NCBI RefSeq assembly: GCF_001584185.1
Contig: NZ_CP013234.1
Span: forward strand, 62,001-126,000
Origin: Collimonas pratensis
Lineage (GTDB): Bacteria; Pseudomonadota; Gammaproteobacteria; Burkholderiales; Burkholderiaceae_D
DNA length: 64,000 nt
Reading direction: 5' to 3'
Part shown: positions 9,613 to 18,464 of the stretch, piece by piece
Position numbering within the stretch: the stretch's first letter is position 1
How the letters are laid out: every line of letters starts with the position of its first letter
Notes under the pieces: generated by a model
What the model saw: the letters and a program-made list of their open reading frames with translations, nothing else
Database searches by the model: none
What the model was told of the DNA's origin: nothing
Made by a program: the position numbers and the translations under genes

Positions 9613-9630
9613 CTCTACCTTTCAGTAGAT
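9613..9630. promoter_or_regulatory. Palindrome 3, CTCTAC-N6-GTAGAT
   Basis: Right arm identical to palindrome 1 and one mismatch in the left arm. It is about 180 bp upstream of the TetR start codon, fitting autoregulation. Confidence 0.5.
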
Positions 9631-9807
9631 AACATATGATAGCATTCAGACAGAACGTCTTTATGATATTGATTGTTGCATTTCCTGCGTCGCTTGCCGT
9701 CGCAGGGATAAAAGACGTAGCATGGCGGAGGCCGGTTATTGCCGCCTGAAACTGTACAGTGCGCGTGCACTGCATTGCGCCTCTATCTCTTTATAGGTAA
9801 CAAGATC

Positions 9808-10419
9808 ATGAAAACCGTTTCCCCTGTACGCGAACAACTGCTGGAGCACACGCTGGTGCTGCTGGGCACGCGCGGCTATAACGGTTTCAGCTATCGCGAC
9901 CTGGCCGAGCTGGTCGGCGTCAAGACTTCCAGCATCCACTATTATTTCCCGACCAAGGAAGACCTGGCGCTGGCCGCGGTACAAGCTTATGCCAGCAATA
10001 TCGGCGACATCATGCGCGGCATGGATGTGAACGGGCCGCTGAAAGAACAGATCGAAAAATACCTGGCGCTGTGGCGCAAGAATCTCGGCACCAGCCGCGT
10101 CTGCCTGTGCGGCATGCTGGCTGCAGAAGCCACCAGCCTGCCGCAAAACGTGCTGACCGCCTTGCAGTCTTTCTACAGCATGCACGAAGCCTGGATCACC
10201 CAGCGCCTGGAGCGCGCGGTTGCTGAAAAAGGCGTGAAACTGCCGGCCGCGCCATCGGTTTACGCCATGACCATCTTGGGCGCGCTGCAGAGCGGCTTGA
10301 TTTCCGCCCGTCTGTTTGGCAAGCCTTGCCGGCTCGATGCGGCATCGGCCATGTTGCGTTCCGCCATCGCCGCGGAAGGCGGCAAGCAAGCTGCGGAAGC
10401 TGACGCCGCGGTTTCCTGA
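9808..10419 (+). CDS. TetR/AcrR family transcriptional regulator (NemR-like)
   Basis: 203 residues from ATG 9808. The N-terminal HTH is clear (LLGTRGYNGFSYRDLAELVGVKTSSIHYYFPTKEDL). The C-terminal ligand domain has two cysteines close together (CLCGMLAAE), reminiscent of NemR-like sensors of electrophiles. That comparison is tentative. The gene is divergent from the DUF4148 gene across about 600 bp of AT-rich DNA holding three ATCTAC-N6-GTAGAT type palindromes. These are the likely operators of this protein. Upstream Shine-Dalgarno is weak. It is followed by a 366-bp gap with the porin promoter. Confidence 0.88.
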   Translation: MKTVSPVREQLLEHTLVLLGTRGYNGFSYRDLAELVGVKTSSIHYYFPTKEDLALAAVQAYASNIGDIMRGMDVNGPLKEQIEKYLALWRKNLGTSRVCLCGMLAAEATSLPQNVLTALQSFYSMHEAWITQRLERAVAEKGVKLPAAPSVYAMTILGALQSGLISARLFGKPCRLDAASAMLRSAIAAEGGKQAAEADAAVS

Positions 10420-10612
10420 GTCAAGCGATCTGACCCGGCGTTGTTGCAGGACGCCGACAGATTTGTGATTTCCTGCATGATCTCTGCTCGCGTCGCTACC
10501 CTATCCTGGCAGCGGCTTCTTCCCTCCTAAATCCCCTCCCAAAACACTTGCTGTCGATAGGTTCCCTGAACAGCAGGGTCCTTTAGCGCGCCCACATTTT
10601 CAGCATTAACGA

Positions 10613-10641
10613 TTGACACGGAAAAATATCGCCCCTACCAT
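10613..10641 (+). promoter_or_regulatory. Sigma-70 promoter of the porin gene
   Basis: A consensus -35 TTGACA (10613-10618) and -10 TACCAT (10636-10641) are separated by 17 bp, giving a 5' leader of about 140 nt before the porin ATG. Directly downstream, TGTTTCAT (10642-10649) and ATGAAACA (10673-10680) form an 8-bp inverted repeat that may be an operator or leader stem. The remaining part of the 10420-10785 gap shows nothing else I can name. Confidence 0.65.
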
Positions 10642-10785
10642 TGTTTCATATATCAATACGTTGTTTTGTTAGATGAAACATAAGAGCGGCCGGAACCGGT
10701 CAGGCATTCCCAGGCAAAACAGGCCTGGAAATGACCGGACAGCCGAAGCCGCCATTGAATTTTTTTCAACCGGGAGGAGTGAGTC

Positions 10786-11997
10786 ATGAAGAAGTCGTTA
10801 ATTGCATTATCCGTTCTAGGCAGTTGCAGCTGTGCCGCGCAGGCGCAAACCAATGTTACCGTGTACGGCCTGCTGGATTTGGGCGTCACTTATGTCAACA
10901 AGATCGCAGCGCCAAGCGCCGCGGATGCGCGCGGCACCGGCAGCCGCTTCAGCGTCGATTCCGGCGATCTGCAGCAATCGCGTTTCGGCTTCAAGGGAAC
11001 GGAAGACCTGGGCGGCGGCATGAAAGCCCTGTTTCACCTGGAGGGCGGCTTTGCGGTCGATACCGGCGCTTCCGGCCAGGGCGGACTGACATTCGGCCGC
11101 ACCTCGGTGGTGGGCTTGTCGGGCAATTTCGGCACCGTGCAACTGGGCCGGCGCAAGGACTTCATCGATGAAGTGGCTACTTACTACTCCAGCGTGTACG
11201 ACTTCGGCGTGTTCATCAACGGCGTGCACGACAACAACCTGGACCGGGTCGGCGGCAATCGCGCCAACAACCAGATCCGCTACGACACGCCGCTCATGAA
11301 CGGGCTGGTGCTGAACGCCACCTACGGCTTCGGCGAAACCGCCGGTTCCACTTCCACCGGCCAATCGATCGGCCTGGGGGCGAATTACGCGAACGGCCCG
11401 TTCGGCATCGGCTTCGGCTACTGGCAATCCAAGCTCGGCACCTTGTCCGGCGGCGTCAATACTTCCAGCGACCAAGGCGTGACGCTGGGCGCCGGTTGCA
11501 CGCCAAGCTACGGCCACCCAGGAGATACCTGCATCAAGACCTGGATGCTGGGTTCCAGCTACAAGACGGGGCCGTGGCGTTTATTCGGCGCCTGGTCGAA
11601 AGTGCTGCAGCCGTTGGCCACCTATGGCGGCAACACTGCCCCGCTGGCGGTCAAATTCAGCGGCAGCGCGGGCTCGTCGCCCTTCACCGCCGGCGGCTCC
11701 AACAACAACAGCACCAATGTGTTCGACCTAGGCGTCAACTACGCCCTGTCGGACAGCCTGCGCCTGGTCGGCAGCGTGCTGCAATCGCGCTACAGCTTTG
11801 TCGGCAGCAGCACCAAGGGCCGCCTGACGCAGCTTAACCTTGGCGTCGACTATAGCTTCTCCAAGCGCACCGATCTCTACAGCTATGTGGCGGACCTGCG
11901 CGCCGCCGACATGTACAGCCCGGGCGTCACTGGCGGCGCGCCTGGCGCCGATAATGCGCAAATCGCCTTCACGGTCGGTCTGCGCCACAAGTTCTAA
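10786..11997 (+). CDS. Outer-membrane general porin (Gram-negative porin family)
   Basis: 403 residues with a signal peptide (MKKSLIALSVLGSCSCAAQAQ) and the classic betaproteobacterial porin start SVTVYG-like (TNVTVYGLLDLGVTYVNK). SRFGFKGTEDLGGGMKALFHLEGGF and FGRTSVVGLSGNFGTVQLGR follow. It ends in an aromatic residue (GLRHKF), as required for BAM-dependent outer-membrane insertion. It forms a trimeric 16-strand barrel for passive uptake of small solutes. It lies 92 bp upstream of a YfcC-type carrier with the same orientation, so it may supply the outer-membrane step for that carrier's substrate. Strong Shine-Dalgarno (GGGAGGAG). Confidence 0.95.
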   Translation: MKKSLIALSVLGSCSCAAQAQTNVTVYGLLDLGVTYVNKIAAPSAADARGTGSRFSVDSGDLQQSRFGFKGTEDLGGGMKALFHLEGGFAVDTGASGQGGLTFGRTSVVGLSGNFGTVQLGRRKDFIDEVATYYSSVYDFGVFINGVHDNNLDRVGGNRANNQIRYDTPLMNGLVLNATYGFGETAGSTSTGQSIGLGANYANGPFGIGFGYWQSKLGTLSGGVNTSSDQGVTLGAGCTPSYGHPGDTCIKTWMLGSSYKTGPWRLFGAWSKVLQPLATYGGNTAPLAVKFSGSAGSSPFTAGGSNNNSTNVFDLGVNYALSDSLRLVGSVLQSRYSFVGSSTKGRLTQLNLGVDYSFSKRTDLYSYVADLRAADMYSPGVTGGAPGADNAQIAFTVGLRHKF

Positions 11998-12089
11998 GGC
12001 GGCATAGTGGCGGGAGCGGAAAGGCGATAAGCTGTTCCGGTCCCGCTCTTGTAACACATCATTCGGCAACCCGGCCGACGGAGATCAGT

Positions 12090-13505
12090 ATGGCAAGCAG
12101 CATCGAAAGCGAAAAACAGGACGCGCACGGCAAAAGCCGCATGCTGCATCCGGTGGCGATGATGCTGCTGATCATGCTGGTGGCGGTCGGCCTGACTTAT
12201 CTCCTGGATTCGGGACAGTTCCAGCGCCAGGCCAAGCTGGTGGTGCCCGGCACCTACCAGCTGATCGCCAAGCAGCGCGACCTGACATCGTTGCTGGCCG
12301 CCAGCCCAGCCGCCAGCAACACCCAGCAAGCCTATCCCGCCAGCCTGTTTTCGGCGATGGCGGCGATTCCGGCCGGCCTTGCCAAGAGCGCGCCGCTGAT
12401 TTTCATGATCATGTTCATCGGCGGCATGTTCGGCGTACTGCGCAAAAGCGGCGCGCTGGATGCCGGCATCGACCGCCTGCTGGCGCGCACCGGCGGCAAT
12501 GTCTATTTGCTGACGCCGGTACTGATGATCGCCATCGCTGCCGGCAGCACGTTTCTCGGACTGATTTCGGAATACCTGGTGATCATCCCGATGATGCTGA
12601 TCCTGGCGCAACGGCTCAGCCTGGGGCCGCTGTACGCCACCGCGCTGGTGGCGATCGCGGCCAAGGTCGGCTACCTGGCGTCGGTCACCAATCCGCTGGC
12701 GCTGGTGATCGCACAGCCTATCGTGCAGGTCCCACTATTGAGCGGCGCCGGTTTGCGGCTGGCGGTGTTCGTGCTATTCCTGGCGATCGGCATCGCCTAT
12801 CTTCTGTATTACGTCAAGCGCCAGGGCTATAGCGTGCCGGCCGCGCTCGATCACACCCAGCGGCTGTCGCTGTCGCACCGTTTCGTGCTGACGGTGGTGG
12901 GCGTCAGCGTGATTGCGCTGGTGGTCGGCACCAGCGTCTGGAAATGGGGCGATATTCAGCTCGGCACTTGCTACATCTTTGAAGGCATCATCATCGCCAT
13001 CGCCGCCGGCATGTCGGTGCGCACCGCCTGCGACGCTTTTGTCGAAGGCATGAAGGGCATGATGCTGGCGGGTTTGCTGATCGGCCTGGCCAAGGCGATT
13101 GAAATCATACTGCATGACAGTCTGGTGCTGGACACCGTGATCTATCACCTGGCGGCCATCGTCGAAGGACGCGGCCGGCTGTTTGCGGCGGAAGGCATGA
13201 TCCTGGTGCAGATGCTGCTCGATGTGCTGATTCCCTCGACCTCCGGCAAGGCCGCCATCAGCATGCCGATTCTCGGTCCGATCGGCCATCTGTCCGGCGT
13301 CAGCGGCCAGAGCGTGGTGCTGGCTTTCCTGTTCGGCAACGGCCTGACCAATATGGTGACGCCGACTTCCGGCATGCTGCTGGCTTACCTGGCGACCGGC
13401 AAGGTCGGCTATGGCGCCTGGCTGCGTTTCATCCTGCCGCTGTTCGCCGTCTTCACGCTGCTGGCGATGGCCTTCATGGCGTTTGCGGTTTATAGCGGCT
13501 ATTGA
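12090..13505 (+). CDS. YfcC/DcuC-superfamily membrane carrier
   Basis: 471 residues with about 11-12 hydrophobic segments. An early predicted external loop (GQFQRQAKLVVPGTYQLI) is typical of the YfcC/C4-dicarboxylate anaerobic carrier family (PF03606). The conserved segments PLIFMIMFIGGMFGVLRKSGALDAGI and IPSTSGKAAISMPILGPIGHLSGVSGQ (helix-break motif) are present. The family moves dicarboxylates, amino acids or peptides, and the substrate is not readable. Because the next gene (28 bp downstream) is an N-formylglutamate amidohydrolase, uptake of an acylated amino acid or dicarboxylic amino acid is an attractive inference. Confidence 0.85.
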   Translation: MASSIESEKQDAHGKSRMLHPVAMMLLIMLVAVGLTYLLDSGQFQRQAKLVVPGTYQLIAKQRDLTSLLAASPAASNTQQAYPASLFSAMAAIPAGLAKSAPLIFMIMFIGGMFGVLRKSGALDAGIDRLLARTGGNVYLLTPVLMIAIAAGSTFLGLISEYLVIIPMMLILAQRLSLGPLYATALVAIAAKVGYLASVTNPLALVIAQPIVQVPLLSGAGLRLAVFVLFLAIGIAYLLYYVKRQGYSVPAALDHTQRLSLSHRFVLTVVGVSVIALVVGTSVWKWGDIQLGTCYIFEGIIIAIAAGMSVRTACDAFVEGMKGMMLAGLLIGLAKAIEIILHDSLVLDTVIYHLAAIVEGRGRLFAAEGMILVQMLLDVLIPSTSGKAAISMPILGPIGHLSGVSGQSVVLAFLFGNGLTNMVTPTSGMLLAYLATGKVGYGAWLRFILPLFAVFTLLAMAFMAFAVYSGY

Positions 13506-13533
13506 GCCGTAGTTTTTAGAGTAAGGCACGATC

Positions 13534-14403
13534 ATGCAAGACACGTATTTCCTCATCCGGCCGGAGCACAGCAAACAGATTCCGCTGATCTTCGATTCGC
13601 CGCACAGCAGCCGATTCTGTCCGCTCGACATGCGCGCCAGCGCGCCGCAAGAAGCCCTGATGTCAGGCTGGGACGCCTATGTCGACGAACTCTGGAGCGG
13701 TGCGCCGCAATCCGGCGCCACATTGCTGGCGGCCGGCGTGCACCGCAGCTACATCGATTTCAACCGCGCCCGCGGCGACATCGATCCGGAACTGCTGGAG
13801 CAGCCCTGGCCGCAGCCTATCCAGGTGTCTGAAAAAAGCAAGGCCGGGATGGGGCTGATCCGCCGCTATGCCTTGCCCGGCGTGCCGATGTATGAGCGCA
13901 AGCTGAGCGTGGCCGAGGTGCAGCAGCGCATCGAACATTATTATGATCCCTACCATGTGCAGCTGAAGCAGTTGATCGACAACGCCCACGCGCGTTATGG
14001 CCAGGTCTGGCATATCGATTGCCATTCCATGAAGTCGGTCGGCAACGCCATGAATATCGACAACGGCGCGCGCCGCCCGGATTTCGTGCTGGGCGACCGC
14101 GACGGCAGCGCCGCCAATCCGGCCTTTACGCAATGGGTGGCGCAGCAGCTGCAGGCGCTGGGCTATATAGTCAAGATCAACGATCCCTATCGCGGCGCCG
14201 AACTGGTGCGCGCCTACGGCGATCCACAGCACGGCCGCAACAGCATGCAGATAGAAATCAACCGCGCGCTGTACATGAACGAGCAAAGCCTGGAGCGCAG
14301 CGCCGGCTTCGTACAGCTGCAGAACCATCTCACCCAACTCGCGGAAGCCATGTCGAGGTATATTAGTGCCCTGAATCAGAAATTCGTTGAAGAAAAGCGA
14401 TGA
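13534..14403 (+). CDS. N-formylglutamate amidohydrolase family protein
   Basis: 289 residues. Family PF05013 hydrolyses N-formyl-L-glutamate to formate and glutamate, the last step of one histidine-degradation route. Visible are the start LIFDSPHSSRFCP (metal-binding His), VHRSYIDFNRARGDIDPELL, the metal site HIDCHSMKSVG, DFVLGDRDG, and the end region NSMQIEINRALYMNE. No other hut gene is nearby, so its role may lie in an accessory pathway with the adjacent carrier and porin. The last 14 residues (from Tyr276) are encoded inside one arm of a long inverted repeat, so the original C-terminus was probably replaced by an insertion. Confidence 0.9.
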   Translation: MQDTYFLIRPEHSKQIPLIFDSPHSSRFCPLDMRASAPQEALMSGWDAYVDELWSGAPQSGATLLAAGVHRSYIDFNRARGDIDPELLEQPWPQPIQVSEKSKAGMGLIRRYALPGVPMYERKLSVAEVQQRIEHYYDPYHVQLKQLIDNAHARYGQVWHIDCHSMKSVGNAMNIDNGARRPDFVLGDRDGSAANPAFTQWVAQQLQALGYIVKINDPYRGAELVRAYGDPQHGRNSMQIEINRALYMNEQSLERSAGFVQLQNHLTQLAEAMSRYISALNQKFVEEKR

Positions 14404-14525
14404 AATCGCTGTCATGCGTCGTTGCAAATACTCGCAAGGGACCACACCCTTGCTCCGTTTTGCGTCTAGCCTGACAGCGATTTCATCACTTTTCTCACTC
14501 AACGAACTTCTGACCCAGGACACTA
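14364..14525. repeat. MITE-like long inverted repeat
   Basis: Two arms of about 50 bp (14364-14414 and 14472-14525) are near-perfect reverse complements, including a perfect 14-bp inner block (14401-14414 with 14472-14485). A nested stem GCAAGGG/CCCTTGC lies in the centre. It overlaps the 3' end of the amidohydrolase gene. No transposase and no clear target duplication are visible. Confidence 0.85.
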
Positions 14526-14557
14526 GCGAAAAACTAATCTGATCAGAAGCAGGAAGC

Positions 14558-15319
14558 ATGGCCGACTATACCGTTGCCGCAGTAGATGAAGCACTGGCGC
14601 TGCTGTTGCTGGTGGCGCAAAGCCCGGGACTCGGGGTGACCGAGCTCTCGGTCCGCTCCGGCAATACCAAGGCGCGTACCTTCCGCCTGCTGTATACGCT
14701 GGAACAGCGCGGGCTGCTGCATCGCGCAGGCGATACGCCGACTTACCACTTGGGCTACAAGGCGCTGTATCTGGGCGTCGCCGCCCAGGAACAGGTCAGC
14801 CTGGTGCGGGTGGCGCGCAGCCATCTGCGCGATATCGGCGGCATCTGTAATGAAAACGTCCAGGTGCGGGTGCGCGACGGCCTGGAAATGGTGTGCGTGG
14901 CGCGCTGGGAATCGACCCAGGCGATCCGGGTCCATACCGATGTCGGCAATCGCCGGCCGCTGTATGCCGGCGCCTCCGGCAAGGTGCTGCTGGCGCACGC
15001 GCCGCAGGCGGTGCAAGATGCAGTGCTGGCCGGTGCGCTGACCCGCTTTACCGACAACACCATCGTCGACCGCCACGCCCTGGAACAAGAACTGCAGCAG
15101 GTGCTGGCGCAGGGCTACGCGGTGTCTTTCGCCGAACGTTCCAGCGGCGCGGTGGCGATCGCCGCCCCCATCATGGATGCCGACGGCGCAGTGATCGCCT
15201 CGCTCAGCGTCGCCGGCCCGGCCAGCCGCATCAACGCCGACAACCTGCAAGGCTTCATCGACCTGGTGGTGCAGCGCGCGCGCGACCTGTCGCTGGGCTT
15301 GGGATACGCTTACCGCTAG
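14558..15319 (+). CDS. IclR family transcriptional regulator
   Basis: 253 residues. An N-terminal winged helix (LALLLLVAQSPGLGVTELSVRSGNTKARTFRLLYTLEQRGLL) is followed by the IclR effector domain with HLGYKALYLG, VRDGLEMVCVARWES, GNRRPLYAGASGKVLLA, and AVSFAERSSGAVAIAAPIMD. A Shine-Dalgarno AGGAAG precedes ATG 14558. IclR proteins usually control a neighbouring catabolic operon. Here the porin / YfcC carrier / amidohydrolase genes upstream on the same strand are the obvious candidates (inferred), although the inverted repeat now separates them. Confidence 0.93.
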   Translation: MADYTVAAVDEALALLLLVAQSPGLGVTELSVRSGNTKARTFRLLYTLEQRGLLHRAGDTPTYHLGYKALYLGVAAQEQVSLVRVARSHLRDIGGICNENVQVRVRDGLEMVCVARWESTQAIRVHTDVGNRRPLYAGASGKVLLAHAPQAVQDAVLAGALTRFTDNTIVDRHALEQELQQVLAQGYAVSFAERSSGAVAIAAPIMDADGAVIASLSVAGPASRINADNLQGFIDLVVQRARDLSLGLGYAYR

Positions 15320-15388
15320 AGCGCGCTTCATGGTCAACATCCTCGCTGGCAGGCACAATCCTCTCAAGCCGGCCGTAGCAAGCGAGGA

Positions 15389-16249
15389 TCACAAGCGCAG
15401 TTCGTAGACGGTCCAGCGCGGCGCATATTCGGTGAAGCCGAGCTTCTCATGCAGCCGCATCGACGCTGCATTGCCGGCGGCGACCAGCGCCCGGATTTCG
15501 GTTTCGCCCTGGCCAGCCAGCTGTGCTGCGGCCAGCTGATACAGCTGCTCGGCCAGTCCCCTGCCGCGCCAGCCATGGCGTACGCCGACGCCTTCGACGC
15601 TGCAGCCGTCGACCAGCGCGAAGGCTTGATACTCGCCGCTTGCATCCGCCAGCACCAGGCTGGCTTGCGGGTTTGCCGCCAGCCATTCTTCGCGCAAGGC
15701 GGCGACTGCGGGAATCGGCGAATTCGGCACGTGGGCAAACGTCTCCGCATAACAGGCGTGCAGCCTGTCCCAGTCGATGGCGCCGCTGTCCACTGCATGC
15801 AAGCCTGCCGCCAAGCCAGGCGCGGCGGCCAACGGCAAGGCGTGGGAAAAATTCACAAACTCGAACAAGGCGCTGAACCCGGCCTGCTGCAAGCCTTCGC
15901 GCTTGGCGTTTTCACCGGCCCGCACACTGATGCGCAGCCTTTGCGCGCCGGCCGCGCGGACTTCTTCGCTGACGACGCCGATCAAGGCCGTGGCGACCTC
16001 GACATCAGCCGCAATCAGGGGCGAGCCATAGGCGCAGCCGTCTTCAGCGATGCCGAGTGTGATCCAACCCACGCATCCCGCCACCTGTTCGGCGCGCCAG
16101 ATCATGACCGCGTTCTGGCCGTGCGCACGGCCAGGACTCTGCAAGTCATGGGCTAGCGTGTGCACCAGGTGCGGCGCCAGCTGCCGGTTCCAGAGGTCTT
16201 GCAGCAGGGGTAGCGCGGCGGGCAGCAAAGGGGTGATGTGCAGGGACAT
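15389..16249 (-). CDS. Tandem GNAT-domain acetyltransferase
   Basis: 286 residues from ATG 16249; the frame is open 21 codons further but that part is not conserved-looking. Two GNAT folds can be seen. An N-terminal half (about 1-140) includes VMIWRAEQVAGCVGWITLG and RLRISVRAGENAKREGLQQAGF. A C-terminal half carries the acetyl-CoA loop VRHGWRGRGLAEQLYQLAAAQL and the closing AGNAASMRLHEKLGFTEYAPRWTVYEL. The C-terminal domain has the intact R/Q-x-x-G-x-G/A-type motif (RGRGLA), while the N-terminal one looks degenerate. Substrate unknown. It lies 16 bp downstream of the LysR gene and is probably co-transcribed with it. Confidence 0.88.
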   Translation of the reverse strand: MSLHITPLLPAALPLLQDLWNRQLAPHLVHTLAHDLQSPGRAHGQNAVMIWRAEQVAGCVGWITLGIAEDGCAYGSPLIAADVEVATALIGVVSEEVRAAGAQRLRISVRAGENAKREGLQQAGFSALFEFVNFSHALPLAAAPGLAAGLHAVDSGAIDWDRLHACYAETFAHVPNSPIPAVAALREEWLAANPQASLVLADASGEYQAFALVDGCSVEGVGVRHGWRGRGLAEQLYQLAAAQLAGQGETEIRALVAAGNAASMRLHEKLGFTEYAPRWTVYELRL

Positions 16250-16265
16250 GATGGTCGGCTTGTGG

Positions 16266-17159
16266 TCAGGTGGCTTGTGCAATATAGCTGGAAACGCCGG
16301 CCACCAGGGCATCGAAGGCGATCCGGCAGCGTTCGCTGGAGCGCAGGTCCTCGTGCATGACGATCCAGGTTTCCAGCTCGCTCGTGACGGCGCCGGCCAG
16401 CACCGGCTGCAAATCAGGATTGTGGCGCGCCAGCGGCGTCTGGCACATGCCGATGCCGTAGCCGGCGCGGATCGCCGCCAGCTGCGCCAGCTGATTGTCG
16501 GTGCATAGCGAGAACATCTCGCGCGAGAGCTGCAGGCCGCGCTTTTGCATGGCGCGGATGTAGCTGGTTTCCTGGTCGAAGCCGATCAGGGCATGCTGTT
16601 TGAGTTCGCCGACGTTGGCCGGCATGCCGGCCTGTTCCAGGTAGCGGCGGTGCGCAAACAGGCCGAGCGGAATCGCACCGACCTTGCGCGCCACCAGCGC
16701 GCCCTGGCTCGGCTGCACCATGCGCACGGCGATGTCGGCGTCGCGCTGCAGCAGGTCCTGGGTGCGGTTCGACAGCACTAGTTCAATGCTGATGTCGGGA
16801 CGCGCTTCGCGCAGAGCGGTCAGGATAGGCGGCAAGACTTCGGCGCCGACCACGTCCGACACCGTGATGCGCACCGTGCCGCGCTGGCTGGCGGCGGTCG
16901 AGGCGCGCCGCAGCGCATTGGCGGTGACGCGCAGATTATCGGCGAAGGGGCGCAGGCTGAGGGCGATGTCGGTCGGCGCCAGCCCGGTTTGCGAACGGAT
17001 GAACAGCTTGACCCCGAGCGCCTGCTCCAGTGCTTCGATCTGGCGGCCGACGGTGGGCTGGGTCAAACCCAGGCTGCGGGCGCCGCCGGACAGCGAGCCT
17101 TCTTCCAGCACGGCCAGGAATGCACGGTACAGATCCCATCCGGGTTCTTGGGTAGTCAT
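16266..17159 (-). CDS. LysR family transcriptional regulator
   Basis: 297 residues. The N-terminal HTH (LYRAFLAVLEEGSLSGGARSLGLTQPTVGRQIEALEQALGVKLF) is typical of LysR proteins. The C-terminal effector domain shows VRITVSDVVGAEVLPPILTAL and a late AIRAGYGIGMCQTPLARHNPDL. It is divergent from the NAD(P)-dependent epimerase-like gene with 97 bp between start codons, the usual layout for a LysR regulator and its target. It may also drive the GNAT gene downstream. Confidence 0.94.
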   Translation of the reverse strand: MTTQEPGWDLYRAFLAVLEEGSLSGGARSLGLTQPTVGRQIEALEQALGVKLFIRSQTGLAPTDIALSLRPFADNLRVTANALRRASTAASQRGTVRITVSDVVGAEVLPPILTALREARPDISIELVLSNRTQDLLQRDADIAVRMVQPSQGALVARKVGAIPLGLFAHRRYLEQAGMPANVGELKQHALIGFDQETSYIRAMQKRGLQLSREMFSLCTDNQLAQLAAIRAGYGIGMCQTPLARHNPDLQPVLAGAVTSELETWIVMHEDLRSSERCRIAFDALVAGVSSYIAQAT

Positions 17160-17256
17160 ACAAATATGTATAGCCGATATGTTCAGATAGCCAATTTTAA
17201 ACTAATCTCGCCGCTGTTACGCTGTACTCCTGTTTTCTTAATCCAAGGAGATCATC

Positions 17257-18267
17257 ATGCAACAGCCAACTTCAGTAAATCCAGCAACATCAGCAACTCC
17301 GCCAGCATCACGCAAGATCGCGCTGGTCCTCGGCGCCACCGGCGGCATCGGCAACGCCATGGCGCAAAAGCTGCTGCAGCGCGGCTGGGAGGTGCGCGCG
17401 CTGCACCGGCGCGCCGCCCAGACGGCCGCCGCCGACAGCAGCGGCATCGACTGGCGCCAGGGCGACGCCATGCAGCAGGCCGATGTCGCCGCCGCCGCCG
17501 AGGGCGCCGCCATCATCGTCCACGCCGTCAACCCGCCGGGCTACCGCAACTGGGGCCAGCTGGTGCTGCCGATGATAGATAACAGCATTGCCGCCGCCCG
17601 TGTCAGCGGCGCGCGCATCATCCTGCCCGGCACCGTCTACAACTACGGCGCCGACGCCTTTCCCGATCTGAGCGAGAGCTCGCCGCAAAATCCGGTCACC
17701 CGCAAAGGGGCGATCCGGGTCCAGATGGAACAGCGGCTGCGCAGCGCGGCGCAAGCCGGCGTGCGCTCCCTGGTGGTGCGCGCCGGCGATTTTTTCGGAC
17801 CGCACATGGCCAATGCCTGGCTTTCGCAAGGCATGCTGAAGCCGGGCCAGCCGGTGACCGCGGTAACCTATCCCGGCAAGCGCGGCATCGGCCATCAATG
17901 GGCCTATCTGCCTGATGTGGCGGAAACCATGATGCAGCTGGTCGAGCGTGAAGAAGCCCTGGCCGCCTTCGATACCTTCCACATGCAGGGCCACTGGGAT
18001 GCCGACGGCACGCGGATGGTAGGCGCCATCGGCCGTGCCGCCGGCCGCGCGGACCTGAAAGTGAAGAGTTTCCCCTGGTGGCTGCTGCCGGCGCTGGCGC
18101 CCTTCGTGCCAGTGATGCGCGAAATGCGCGAAATGGCTTATCTGTGGCGCCAGCCCCTGCGCATGAACAATCGGCGCCTGCTCAAGGTACTGGGCAGCGA
18201 ACCCCATACCGGCTGGGACCAGGCGATGCACAGCACGCTGGCGGGCATGGGTTGCATCAAGGAATGA
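17257..18267 (+). CDS. NAD-dependent epimerase/dehydratase family protein (extended SDR)
   Basis: 336 residues with a strong Shine-Dalgarno (AAGGAG) before ATG 17257. After a polar, Ser/Thr/Ala-rich N-terminal extension (about 22 residues) comes the dinucleotide-binding Rossmann start IALVLGATGGIGNAMAQKLL (GATGGIG motif). NPPGYRNWGQ, the substrate region IILPGTVYNYG (Tyr of the SDR active site) and VRAGDFFGPH follow. It resembles NmrA/WcaG-like reductases acting on small ketones or nucleotide sugars, and the substrate is not defined. Likely under control of the divergent LysR regulator. Confidence 0.88.
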   Translation: MQQPTSVNPATSATPPASRKIALVLGATGGIGNAMAQKLLQRGWEVRALHRRAAQTAAADSSGIDWRQGDAMQQADVAAAAEGAAIIVHAVNPPGYRNWGQLVLPMIDNSIAAARVSGARIILPGTVYNYGADAFPDLSESSPQNPVTRKGAIRVQMEQRLRSAAQAGVRSLVVRAGDFFGPHMANAWLSQGMLKPGQPVTAVTYPGKRGIGHQWAYLPDVAETMMQLVEREEALAAFDTFHMQGHWDADGTRMVGAIGRAAGRADLKVKSFPWWLLPALAPFVPVMREMREMAYLWRQPLRMNNRRLLKVLGSEPHTGWDQAMHSTLAGMGCIKE

Positions 18268-18464
18268 TCCGCGAGCAACATTATATTTTGCGGTAACTGG
18301 TTCCGGGGAATTCATGTCGGGGGATAATGCGTCTTGAACTTGATTCACAAACGGCCGCCGCCGCACTGCGCGCCTTCTTTCGGGAGGCGGGCAGCGGGGG
18401 CGGCCATCAATATTGGAAGCAACGCATTTTGAACACGACAAGAACCAAGCGCTGGAGCGGCAAG

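Noticed and set aside
9334..9775. Small open frames in the AT-rich gap between DUF4148 and TetR genes
   Set aside because: No Shine-Dalgarno site and no protein-like pattern. The region contains regulatory palindromes instead.
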